Assembly (NCBI RefSeq): GCF_021502655.1
Contig: NZ_JAKFFT010000009.1
Coordinates: 248,001 to 312,000 of the forward strand
Direction: 5' to 3'
DNA: 64,000 bases
Source of the DNA: Dyadobacter sp. CY347
Lineage (GTDB): Bacteria > Bacteroidota > Bacteroidia > Cytophagales > Spirosomataceae
Part shown: piece after piece, positions 8,735 through 15,987 of the stretch
Layout of the letters: each line of letters starts with the position of its first letter
Position numbering within the stretch: the stretch's first letter is position 1
The notes under the pieces: generated by a model
What the model was told of the DNA's origin: nothing
Database searches by the model: none
Seen by the model: only the letters and a program-made list of their open reading frames with translations
Made by a program: the position numbers and the translations under genes

Positions 8735-9267
8735 TGCTCAGACTTACCCTGGACATGGACGATGTGATGGCGAACACACATAAGAAGCTCGCCAACATTG
8801 TGCATAATGATTTTTCAACAGTATATAACGAAGAACAGCTGAGAAAAAGCGCTTTCAGGGACATCTTACACCCAAAGCAACTTGCAAAGCTGCACAAGAT
8901 CATTGATACACCCGGTTTTTTTGCTGACATTGAAGTGATGAACGGGGCGGTTGAAACGGTTTACAAACTGTCCAAGTTTTATGAAATATTTGTAGCCACT
9001 GCCTGTATGGAATTTCCAACGTCCTTCAACGACAAATTTGCATGGCTTAAAAAGCATTTTCCGTTTATTCCCTGGACTAATGTTGTGTTTTGCGGTTATA
9101 AAAGCATTATCCAATCTGATTATTTGATCGACGATCATGTGCGGAACCTGAATGCATTCAAAGGAACGGGCATACTTTTCACAGCGCCGCATAATGTTAA
9201 AGAAACCTCATTTAAGCGTGTTTCCAATTGGAAGGATGTTTCTGAATTATTCCTACCTATCGCATGA
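8734..9267 (+). CDS. 5'(3')-deoxyribonucleotidase (NT5C family)
   Basis: A 177-residue HAD-superfamily phosphatase. The nucleophile motif is LTLDMDDVMANTH (D7 and D9 as the DxD pair), the middle has the segment AWLKKHFPFIPWTNVVFCG, and the Asp-rich loop YLIDDHVRNL binds Mg2+. The family (NT5C/YorS-like) removes phosphate from deoxynucleoside monophosphates, limiting dNTP excess. The start ATG overlaps the stop of the E2 gene by one base, and the stop overlaps the response regulator start in an ATGA junction, so it is translationally coupled on both sides. Why a nucleotidase is coupled to a two-component system is not clear. Confidence 0.85.
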   Translation: MLRLTLDMDDVMANTHKKLANIVHNDFSTVYNEEQLRKSAFRDILHPKQLAKLHKIIDTPGFFADIEVMNGAVETVYKLSKFYEIFVATACMEFPTSFNDKFAWLKKHFPFIPWTNVVFCGYKSIIQSDYLIDDHVRNLNAFKGTGILFTAPHNVKETSFKRVSNWKDVSELFLPIA

Positions 9268-9941
9268 AACTACTATTAATTGAAGACGAACCGAAAACGC
9301 TGCAATCCATTAAACAAGGGTTGGAAGAAAACGGATATGAGGTCGACATTGCATATGACGGTCTGATCGGCAGGCAGTTAGCAAAAAATAATACATATCA
9401 GTTGATCATTAGCGATATTATCATTCCTGGTATTAATGGCATCGAGCTTTGCCGCGAAATCCGTACCTGGGGTGATGAAACGCCGATATTAATGTTAACC
9501 GCATTAGGCACAACGGATGATAAAGTTACGGGCCTGGATGCTGGCGCGGATGATTATCTGGTCAAACCATTCGAATTTAAAGAACTTCTTGCGCGTGTAA
9601 GGGCGCTCACGAAACGCGGGACAACCGTTTCCCACACCGCGCAGGTCCTTAAATTTGCCGATCTGGAAATATCATTGGATGCGAAAACAGTGCATAGGTC
9701 AGGAAACAAGATTAATCTTACGGCAAGGGAATTCAACTTGCTTGTCTACCTGATCCGTAACCAGGGCCGTGTGATTTCAAAAGTAGAAATTGCGGAGCAG
9801 GTTTGGGACATTGGGTTTGATACGGGCACGAATGTGATTGAAGTTTATGTCAATTATCTTCGTAAAAAAATTGATAAGGATTATCCTGTCAAACTGATCC
9901 ACACGCAATTTGGCATGGGCTATGTGCTTAAAGTAGAGTAA
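9264..9941 (+). CDS. OmpR/PhoB-family response regulator
   Basis: A 225-residue two-component regulator. The receiver domain (1-115) has the acidic pair in LLLIEDEPKT, the phospho-acceptor D51 in ISDIIIPGINGI, and the conserved Lys in YLVKPFEF. The C-terminal winged helix (about 130-225) has the family pattern NLTAREFNLLVYLIRNQGRV and ends HTQFGMGYVLK. It would bind DNA when phosphorylated by the histidine kinase encoded 3 bases downstream. The sequence resembles Bacteroidota regulators of the CusR/QseB type that respond to metals or envelope stress, but the signal is unknown. Confidence 0.95.
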   Translation: MKLLLIEDEPKTLQSIKQGLEENGYEVDIAYDGLIGRQLAKNNTYQLIISDIIIPGINGIELCREIRTWGDETPILMLTALGTTDDKVTGLDAGADDYLVKPFEFKELLARVRALTKRGTTVSHTAQVLKFADLEISLDAKTVHRSGNKINLTAREFNLLVYLIRNQGRVISKVEIAEQVWDIGFDTGTNVIEVYVNYLRKKIDKDYPVKLIHTQFGMGYVLKVE

Positions 9942-9944
9942 ATT

Positions 9945-11321
9945 ATGCAAATCCGCACCAGACTTACAGTTCAGTTTTCCCTGCTGGTGAGCGGAATCCT
10001 TCTGATCACGTTTCTTGCAATCTACTTTTTTTCCTATTACAATGTTAATGAGGATTTTTACGACCGGTTAAGGTCCAAAGCGAAGTCGCAAGCTGAGCTT
10101 TTGCTGAAAGTCCCGCAGGTGAATACGGAGGTTTTAAAAGCGCTCGATGAAACAAACCGCGATCTGATATACGACGAGAACACATTCATTTTCGATGAAA
10201 AGAACCGTCTTATTTATAGCAACCCGTCCAGCCCGCAATCTAAATCCATTCACGTTTCCAACTTTTGGCTTGACGAAATCCGTAAAGCGGGACAGATCCG
10301 CTACACAGACGGGGACTATAAGGTTGTCGGACTATATTACAAGTATCCGTTCAACCGGGCCGTGGTTTTGTTAGGTGCCAAAGATTTGTACGGGCAGGCG
10401 AATCTGTCCAATCTGAGCACCCTGCTCACTGTGTTGTTCTTCATTGTGACCATTATTGTTGCGCTTGTCGGCTGGATATTCTCAAAACGAGCATTACGGC
10501 CCATTTCCAAGGTTATGAATGCCGTGGAAAGAATTTTACCCCAAAAATTGGACACCAGACTTGACGTTCCGAACCAAAAAGATGAGATAGGACGCCTCAC
10601 AACAACATTCAATAACCTGCTGGACCGGATCGAAACAGCGTTCCAGATGCAAAAGATTTTCGTGGCCAATGTCTCGCATGAGCTCAAAAATCCTTTGACC
10701 AAAATACGATCGCAACTCGAAGTGAGTATGCTGAAAGAGCGCAACACGGCTGATTACCAACTGACTATCCGGTCCGTTTTGGAAGATATTCAGGAGTTGG
10801 CCCAACTTTCAAATACATTGTTGGAACTAGCGAAAGTGAGCGAGGACCAAAAAGATCTGCTCACAGAAATAATCCGTGTAGATGATCTTTTGCTGGATTG
10901 CCGGCTTGGCCTCGCACAGGCAAACCCTTCCTACAACATTCAGCTTAATTTCGACGATTTGCCCGAAGACGACACCTGGCTGGAACTGACGGGAAATACA
11001 ACATTGCTTAAAACAGCATTCCTGAACCTGATGGACAACGCCTGCAAGTTTTCAGACGATCACACCGTGAATGTCAATTTGAAAGCATCTGCAAGAAGGT
11101 TAACATTAAGCTTTTCAGATAATGGGAAGGGGATTCCGAAAGAAGATCAGAGTCTGGTTTTTCAGCCATTTTACCGGAGTGACAACACGGCAAACATTAA
11201 AGGGTACGGGATAGGCCTTTCACTGGTTGAGCGGATTGTGAAGCTGCATTCAGGCAATGTTAACATTTACTCCAATGAATCGAAGGGAACGACATTCGTC
11301 GTCATTTTTTCGAAGCTCTAA
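9945..11321 (+). CDS. HAMP-domain sensor histidine kinase
   Basis: A 458-residue inner-membrane kinase paired with the preceding response regulator. TM1 spans about 9-31, a periplasmic sensing loop follows (32-158), TM2 spans about 159-180, and a HAMP linker begins at SKRALRPISKV. The HisKA motif is ANVSHELKNPLTK with H245. The ATPase domain has the N box LMDNACKFSDD and the G boxes SDNGKGIPKED and GYGIGLSLV. The small periplasmic loop has no recognisable ligand domain. A hairpin followed by seven T residues lies about 125 bases after the stop and probably ends this transcript. Confidence 0.95.
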   Translation: MQIRTRLTVQFSLLVSGILLITFLAIYFFSYYNVNEDFYDRLRSKAKSQAELLLKVPQVNTEVLKALDETNRDLIYDENTFIFDEKNRLIYSNPSSPQSKSIHVSNFWLDEIRKAGQIRYTDGDYKVVGLYYKYPFNRAVVLLGAKDLYGQANLSNLSTLLTVLFFIVTIIVALVGWIFSKRALRPISKVMNAVERILPQKLDTRLDVPNQKDEIGRLTTTFNNLLDRIETAFQMQKIFVANVSHELKNPLTKIRSQLEVSMLKERNTADYQLTIRSVLEDIQELAQLSNTLLELAKVSEDQKDLLTEIIRVDDLLLDCRLGLAQANPSYNIQLNFDDLPEDDTWLELTGNTTLLKTAFLNLMDNACKFSDDHTVNVNLKASARRLTLSFSDNGKGIPKEDQSLVFQPFYRSDNTANIKGYGIGLSLVERIVKLHSGNVNIYSNESKGTTFVVIFSKL

Positions 11322-11444
11322 GCAAATTCTAACTTTTTATTAACGCCTTTTTAAGTATTGTATGATTTATTTGTATTGTCTCAATAAGACATGCCGATAA
11401 AACGGCAGTTCAAGAGGATTTCATTTTTTGTGGTGTTAATAAGC

Positions 11445-11484
11445 AAACTTGGCAGGTGTATCTCACACCTGCCAAAGTTTTTTT
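11445..11484 (+). terminator. Intrinsic terminator after the two-component operon
   Basis: The arms AAACTTGGCAGGTGT and ACACCTGCCAAAGTTT pair with one bulged base around a 3-5 base loop, followed by a run of T on the + strand. Strand and position fit the end of the histidine kinase transcript. Confidence 0.8.
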
Positions 11485-11496
11485 GTGGCCGCCCTC

Positions 11497-11612
11497 CTTC
11501 GACTACGCTCAGGAGGACAGGCTTCATACTTCACTTCGATTACGCTAGATGTGCTTAAAAAAAACTCCGCTCAGACTAACAGCTGACTGTCACCCTGAGC
11601 GGAGCCGAAGTG
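11497..11612. repeat. Dispersed copies of the 4-kb extragenic repeat
   Basis: This interval between convergent genes carries forward core copies (CTTCGACTACGCTCAGG at about 11497 and a degenerate CTTCGATTACGCTAGA at about 11533), a partial CTCCGCTCAGACT, and one inverted copy, CCTGAGCGGAGCCGAAG (about 11593-11611). The outer forward and inverted copies match at 15 of 17 positions and could fold into a long hairpin. The family is the same as at 3986-4820, again with forward copies on the left and the inverted copy on the right. No gene is seen in the 309 bases from 11322 to 11630 other than these repeats and the terminator. Confidence 0.8.
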
Positions 11613-11630
11613 CAAGTAGCAAGATACTTA

Positions 11631-12377
11631 CTAGTTCTTCTTTCGTATCTCAATAATCTTCAATTTATTCAGCATCTTAATCACTGGGTAAGTCGGATCG
11701 ACTTCGTACCAGCGTGAGCCGAAATTGATCGAATTTGGTCTTTTATGGTGGTTATTTTGGAATAGCTCACCCATCATTAGGAAGTCAAAAATCAACGAGT
11801 TCTTCGACTTGTCCTCGTTATCAAAATTCTGGTAACCGTATTTATGACCGCTCCAATTTACAATCGCTCCGTGGATCGGGCCCATCAGGAAATGTATTGG
11901 TAACAAGAAGAAAAACGCCCAGTGCATATCCAGGTAAACGTAAGCCAGGATATAGAAAGCGGTGTAAAGCAATGCCCAGCCGGAGCGTGAAAGCCAGGAA
12001 TCTCCCAACTTTTCAATGAAACGCCATTCCGGATAATTTCTTTCGAATTGCGATTCGATCGCACGCTTGCGGCTTAGTACTGCATTATAAATATTCTTCG
12101 TTTCCCACATCATCGTAAATACGTTTTTTGTGTGGTGCGGCGAGTGCGGATCTTTTTCTGTGTCGCTGAAAGCGTGGTGCATGCGATGCAGAATCGCGTA
12201 AGCTCTTGGACTTAAATAAGATGATCCTTGGGAAAGATAAGTAAGCAAATAGAAGAACCGCTCCCATGACTTGCTCATAATGAACATCTTATGAGCGGAA
12301 TAGCGATGTAGGAAAAAGGTTTGACAGAATAGGGACAAATACCAATGTACAACAAAAACGATAAGGACTATATACAT
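11631..12377 (-). CDS. Acyl-CoA / membrane fatty acid desaturase
   Basis: A 248-residue integral membrane di-iron enzyme that introduces a cis double bond into an acyl chain. The three histidine clusters are visible: HRYSAH (24-29), LHRMHHAFSDTEKDPHS (H64, H67, H68) and QNNHHKRPNS (near 208), plus HGAIVNWSGH, which may supply another metal ligand. About four hydrophobic helices surround them. It is shorter than many delta-9 desaturases (about 300-380) but within the range of the compact Bacteroidota forms. It stands alone on the minus strand and would adjust membrane fluidity. Acyl-CoA versus acyl-lipid substrate is not decided. Confidence 0.88.
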   Translation of the reverse strand: MYIVLIVFVVHWYLSLFCQTFFLHRYSAHKMFIMSKSWERFFYLLTYLSQGSSYLSPRAYAILHRMHHAFSDTEKDPHSPHHTKNVFTMMWETKNIYNAVLSRKRAIESQFERNYPEWRFIEKLGDSWLSRSGWALLYTAFYILAYVYLDMHWAFFFLLPIHFLMGPIHGAIVNWSGHKYGYQNFDNEDKSKNSLIFDFLMMGELFQNNHHKRPNSINFGSRWYEVDPTYPVIKMLNKLKIIEIRKKN

Positions 12378-12492
12378 GGAACGAGATGAAATGATATTAT
12401 TTTAAACTTTGTACAAAAGTAAGGCTAAGCGCTTACAAAACCGAAATTCAGAAAACTAATTTGGAATTATTTTATATAGCCTGATGCGAAAT

Positions 12493-13170
12493 TTAAAGAA
12501 TCATAAAGGCATAGCTGACCAGGTTAGCGCCCATTTGTAAAGCCTTTCTCCGCATTTCCTCAGGATCATTGTAAACGCTCTGATCTTCCCAGCCATTCCC
12601 CAGATCCGTTTCATAACTATAATAACAAACCAGCCGGCCTTGCCAGATGAGCCCGTAACCCTGCGGCTGCTTGCCATCGTGCTCGTGAACCTTTGGCAAA
12701 CCTTCCGGAAACACATATTTGATCCGGTAAACCTGATGATCAAAAGGCAGTTCCACAAAAGAAAGCTCAGGAAAAACCTTTTTCATTTCCCTTCTGACAA
12801 ACTGGTCCAGGCCATAATTGTCGTCAATGTGCAGAAAACCGCCGGATAACATATAGTTACGGAGGTTTTGGGCTTCGGCATCGCTGAAAACAACATTGCC
12901 ATGGCCGGTCATATGCACAAACGGATAAGTAAAAATATCCGGGCTGCCCACTTCCACCACGTCTTCCGCGGGGTTAATGTTCATTTTCAGTTCCGTATTA
13001 CAGAATTTGATCAGGTTAGGAAGGGAGGTTTTGTTTGCATACCAATCCCCGCCGCCGCCGTATTTTAGCTTCGCGATTTTCAATGATGACTGCGCCAATG
13101 TTGCGGTGCTTACTAGAACAAATGTGACCAGCCCTAAAAATTTCCCAAAACTCACTACTGATCGTTTCAT
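12493..13170 (-). CDS. DUF4159 domain-containing exported protein
   Basis: A 225-residue protein with a signal peptide (hydrophobic 9-24, likely cleavage after ATLAQ). The DUF4159 domain fills the rest: KLKYGGGGDWYANKTSL, FPFVHMTGHG-like YPFVHMTGHGNVVFSD, and GGFLHIDDNYGLD. The domain is a class-I glutamine-amidotransferase-like fold often found with MoxR/vWA gene clusters in Bacteroidota, but no such genes are adjacent here. Only 14 bases separate it from rsmE upstream, so the two are likely one operon. Its biochemical function is unknown. Confidence 0.85.
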   Translation of the reverse strand: MKRSVVSFGKFLGLVTFVLVSTATLAQSSLKIAKLKYGGGGDWYANKTSLPNLIKFCNTELKMNINPAEDVVEVGSPDIFTYPFVHMTGHGNVVFSDAEAQNLRNYMLSGGFLHIDDNYGLDQFVRREMKKVFPELSFVELPFDHQVYRIKYVFPEGLPKVHEHDGKQPQGYGLIWQGRLVCYYSYETDLGNGWEDQSVYNDPEEMRRKALQMGANLVSYAFMIL

Positions 13171-13184
13171 ACTAACTAATGCTT

Positions 13185-13895
13185 TTATAAAATGTTCTGT
13201 GCCAGGTTAATGGCGTGGCAACCAGCTACTGCTGCGGTTTCTGTCCGCAAACGGGTCGGGCCGAGTGAAACTGTTGAAAAGCCATGATCGAGCGCCATTG
13301 AAACTTCCATCTCACTAAAATCTCCCTCCGGTCCTATTAATAAAGTTGTTCCCTGGCCTTTTTTTACTTTACTAAAAACGTGCTCAACCTTATTATGATC
13401 TGGCACATAGGCAATTAATTTTATAGAATCGGATGCTTCTTTAACAAATGCCTCATATTGATTGCCCACCGTAATGATAGGCAGATAGTGCTGTTGAGAC
13501 TGTTTCATCGCCGCAGCTGCGATCCGGTTCAGCCGGGTCAGGTTTACCACGCGATTGATCGTATCTGTATTGGTATGTTCTGTGATAACAAAATCAATGC
13601 GCTCTACGCCTATCTCCGTCATCTTTTCCACCATCCATTCGTTGCGCTCGGCCTTGCGCGTGGGCGCGATCACCATATTTACGGCAAACGGGCGTCTTTC
13701 GATTTGCTGAGATTCCAAAACTGCGTAACCCACCTTCTTTCCCTGAACATTCAAAACGCATTTCTGCAATGTTCCTTTTCCATTGGTCACATATATAATG
13801 TCGCCGGAGCCTAGCCGCAGCACTTTGGAACTGTGCCTGGCCTCTTCTTCATCCAATTCAAAAATTTTCGAATCGGGCTGGTAAAATAGGTGCAT
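13185..13895 (-). CDS. rsmE: 16S rRNA m3U1498 methyltransferase
   Basis: A 236-residue SPOUT-class methyltransferase. The N-terminal PUA-like part contains DEEEARHSSKVLRLGSGD. The C-terminal knotted SAM-binding domain contains LLIGPEGDFSEMEV and LGPTRLRTETAAVAG, the two motifs that form the trefoil knot in RsmE. It methylates N3 of U1498 in the 30S subunit decoding centre. Length is typical (about 240). It lies upstream of the DUF4159 gene and probably heads that transcript. Confidence 0.93.
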   Translation of the reverse strand: MHLFYQPDSKIFELDEEEARHSSKVLRLGSGDIIYVTNGKGTLQKCVLNVQGKKVGYAVLESQQIERRPFAVNMVIAPTRKAERNEWMVEKMTEIGVERIDFVITEHTNTDTINRVVNLTRLNRIAAAAMKQSQQHYLPIITVGNQYEAFVKEASDSIKLIAYVPDHNKVEHVFSKVKKGQGTTLLIGPEGDFSEMEVSMALDHGFSTVSLGPTRLRTETAAVAGCHAINLAQNIL

Positions 13896-14290
13896 TTGAG
13901 ATTAAATAATTAATAAGATAAGAGAACCGTCGAACATAAGCAAAATGACGCTCAAATTTACGTCCGACAGAGACAAAACCGTCTTGGTTGGCTTATATTA
14001 TTCCACGAATAGTCAAAAACCTAATTTTTGCATTTTCGCAACATTTTACCACAAAACTTATTTGAATGAAACACACTATTGCACTTTTTGCAAAATTATT
14101 TCCGCGAACCATTTAATTACGATTTTGAGTGTTTTATAAGAATAATACATCTTTTACTGACAATACTACCACAAACCCAATAATATTCTGTGTATGGTTA
14201 ATTTTTCTTAGGTTTTATTTTTTGGAAATACATTTTTGCATTAATATTGTGCCGTTATAATAATTCGTCACCACTTTATCTAGTACTATT
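13896..14290. other. AT-rich intergenic region upstream of GSII
   Basis: This 395-base stretch separates the divergent rsmE and GSII genes. It is AT-rich with many short T and A runs. A 64-codon frame at 13945-14139 has no recognisable protein character and was not called. No riboswitch, tRNA or convincing paired promoter boxes were identified. It is long enough to hold control elements for both genes, and nitrogen regulation of the GSII gene would be expected to act here. Confidence 0.5.
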
Positions 14291-15301
14291 ATGTCAAAAT
14301 CCAAGCTGGAATATATTTGGTTGGATGGCTACAAGCCGACCCAAAGTTTACGTAGCAAAACCAAAATTGAAAGCGATTTCAGTGGAAAATTGGAAGATTG
14401 CAGCAACTGGTCATTTGATGGTTCATCTACTGAACAGGCGCTTGGCGGTTCTTCTGACTGTTTGTTAAAACCAGTTTACATTTGCCCGGACCCATTGCGC
14501 AGAGATGCATATCTTGTTATGTGCGAAGTGCTTAATGCAGACGGAACTGCTCACGTATCCAATGGTCGTGCGACGATTGAAGATGATGACAATGATTTCT
14601 GGTTCGGTTTTGAACAGGAATATTTCCTTTGGGATATTGATACAAACAAGCCATTGGGCTTCCCGGCAAATGGCTACCCTGCGCCACAAGGACCATATTA
14701 TTGCTCAGTAGGCGCTCAGAACGCTTACGGTCGCGAGATCATTGAGGAGCACCTGGACGCTTGTCTGGATGCAGGTCTGAATGTTGAAGGGATCAATGCA
14801 GAAGTTGCAGCAGGACAGTGGGAATTCCAGATCTTCGCAAAAGGCGCGAAAGAAGCTGGTGACCAGATCTGGCTTGGCCGTTACCTGCTTGAAAGAATCG
14901 GTGAAAAATATGGTGTTGCTATCAACTGGCATTGCAAGCCTTTGGGCGAGCTTGACTGGAACGGAAGCGGAATGCATGCTAACTTCTCAAACTCAGCTTT
15001 GAGAACTGCGGGCAGCAAAGAGGTTTTCGATAAAGTTTGCGAATCGTTCCGTCCGGTTGTGAAAGAACACATTGAAGTTTACGGTGCTGATAACCACCTT
15101 CGTTTGACTGGAAAGCACGAAACTGCTTCTATCCACGATTTCAGCTACGGTGTTTCTGACCGTGGTGCATCCCTCCGTATCCCTGTTTTGGTTCCTCAAA
15201 AAGGATGGAGCGGATACCTGGAAGATCGTCGTCCAAACTCAGCTGCTGATCCTTACAAAGTGGCAGCGCGTATCATTAAGACTGTTAAATCTGCGCTATA
15301 A
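14291..15301 (+). CDS. Glutamine synthetase type II (eukaryote-like)
   Basis: A 336-residue glutamine synthetase of the GSII class, which is short and found in eukaryotes and some bacteria. The beta-grasp part includes WSFDGSSTEQALGGSSD (40-56). The catalytic domain has GFEQEYFLWD with metal-binding glutamates (106-115), the NWHCKPLGELDWNGSGMH region, and the glutamate-loop histidine in TGKHETASIHDFSYGVSDR. It condenses glutamate, ammonia and ATP into glutamine in the cytoplasm. A perfect bidirectional terminator follows. A type III enzyme is encoded only about 700 bases away on the other strand, so the organism carries two unrelated glutamine synthetases side by side. Confidence 0.95.
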   Translation: MSKSKLEYIWLDGYKPTQSLRSKTKIESDFSGKLEDCSNWSFDGSSTEQALGGSSDCLLKPVYICPDPLRRDAYLVMCEVLNADGTAHVSNGRATIEDDDNDFWFGFEQEYFLWDIDTNKPLGFPANGYPAPQGPYYCSVGAQNAYGREIIEEHLDACLDAGLNVEGINAEVAAGQWEFQIFAKGAKEAGDQIWLGRYLLERIGEKYGVAINWHCKPLGELDWNGSGMHANFSNSALRTAGSKEVFDKVCESFRPVVKEHIEVYGADNHLRLTGKHETASIHDFSYGVSDRGASLRIPVLVPQKGWSGYLEDRRPNSAADPYKVAARIIKTVKSAL

Positions 15302-15324
15302 TATTCGCAGGTTCACAATATAGT

Positions 15325-15365
15325 AACACAAAAAAACCACCTTAAAAGTGGTTTTTTTGTGTTTT
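15325..15365. terminator. Bidirectional intrinsic terminator
   Basis: Perfect 16-base arms, AACACAAAAAAACCAC and GTGGTTTTTTTGTGTT, flank a 7-base loop. The T runs within the arms let it work in both directions, between the convergent GSII gene and the acidic-protein gene. Confidence 0.85.
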
Positions 15366-15393
15366 CAGGAAGCTTAAAAAATTGGATCTTCGG

Positions 15394-15948
15394 TCAATCC
15401 TGCTCTTCGCTTCCTGAGAATGAGTAAAGCGTCGGATCCAATTGAATGCGGCCGGCGTTGAAGCGGATGATGAAATCGTTGATCGTTTTATCGTTGATCT
15501 CCGTTTTGTTCAAACCAACTTCCAACCCGATTCCGTAATCGAATTTATCATCTGTTTCAACGTGCTCGCGAACCGTGATTTCTTCATTTTCTTCGATTTC
15601 CTCGATGAATTCGGTCAGCATCAATTCTGCTTCTTCGTCTTGCTCGTCGTCCGCCACGTAATCTTCCGGGCGCTCGTCGAGGGAAACGTAATTCGGCATC
15701 ACTTTTTTGAGCCTTTCCAGCGCTGCATCATAAACAAGAGTTGAATGGTGCAATCTCAATGTATAAATCAGCGCGTCGTAGATCACTTCCTTTTCCTTAT
15801 AAAAACCAACAAACTGAACATGCGCATGTTCGTTGTTGTCTTCTTCATCCTCTTCCAGTTCGTCTTCAACATGTATAAAGCTCGATCGCTCTGCCTTACA
15901 TTCTTGTTTCAGCACTTCAATTTCTTCTGGATCAAATCCCGGATTCAT
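15394..15948 (-). CDS. Acidic hypothetical protein between GS genes
   Basis: A 184-residue protein that I do not recognise. It is very acidic, with Glu/Asp clusters at about residues 28-40 and 92-124, and has a folded-looking central part (VIYDALIYTLRLHHSTLVYD, 55-74) and C-terminus (ITVREHVETDDKFDYGIGLE and NDFIIRFNAGRIQLDPTLYS). There is no signal peptide or membrane helix, so it is probably cytoplasmic. It starts 39 bases after the GSIII stop on the same strand, so the two may share a transcript. A link to glutamine synthetase control is possible only by position. Confidence 0.7.
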   Translation of the reverse strand: MNPGFDPEEIEVLKQECKAERSSFIHVEDELEEDEEDNNEHAHVQFVGFYKEKEVIYDALIYTLRLHHSTLVYDAALERLKKVMPNYVSLDERPEDYVADDEQDEEAELMLTEFIEEIEENEEITVREHVETDDKFDYGIGLEVGLNKTEINDKTINDFIIRFNAGRIQLDPTLYSFSGSEEQD

Positions 15949-15987
15949 AGTCTCGATAGTTTGTTAAATAAAGCGTTTGCTTTAAAA

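Noticed and set aside
13945..14139. 64-codon frame upstream of GSII
   Set aside because: It lies in AT-rich intergenic sequence, and its translation shows no protein-like pattern.
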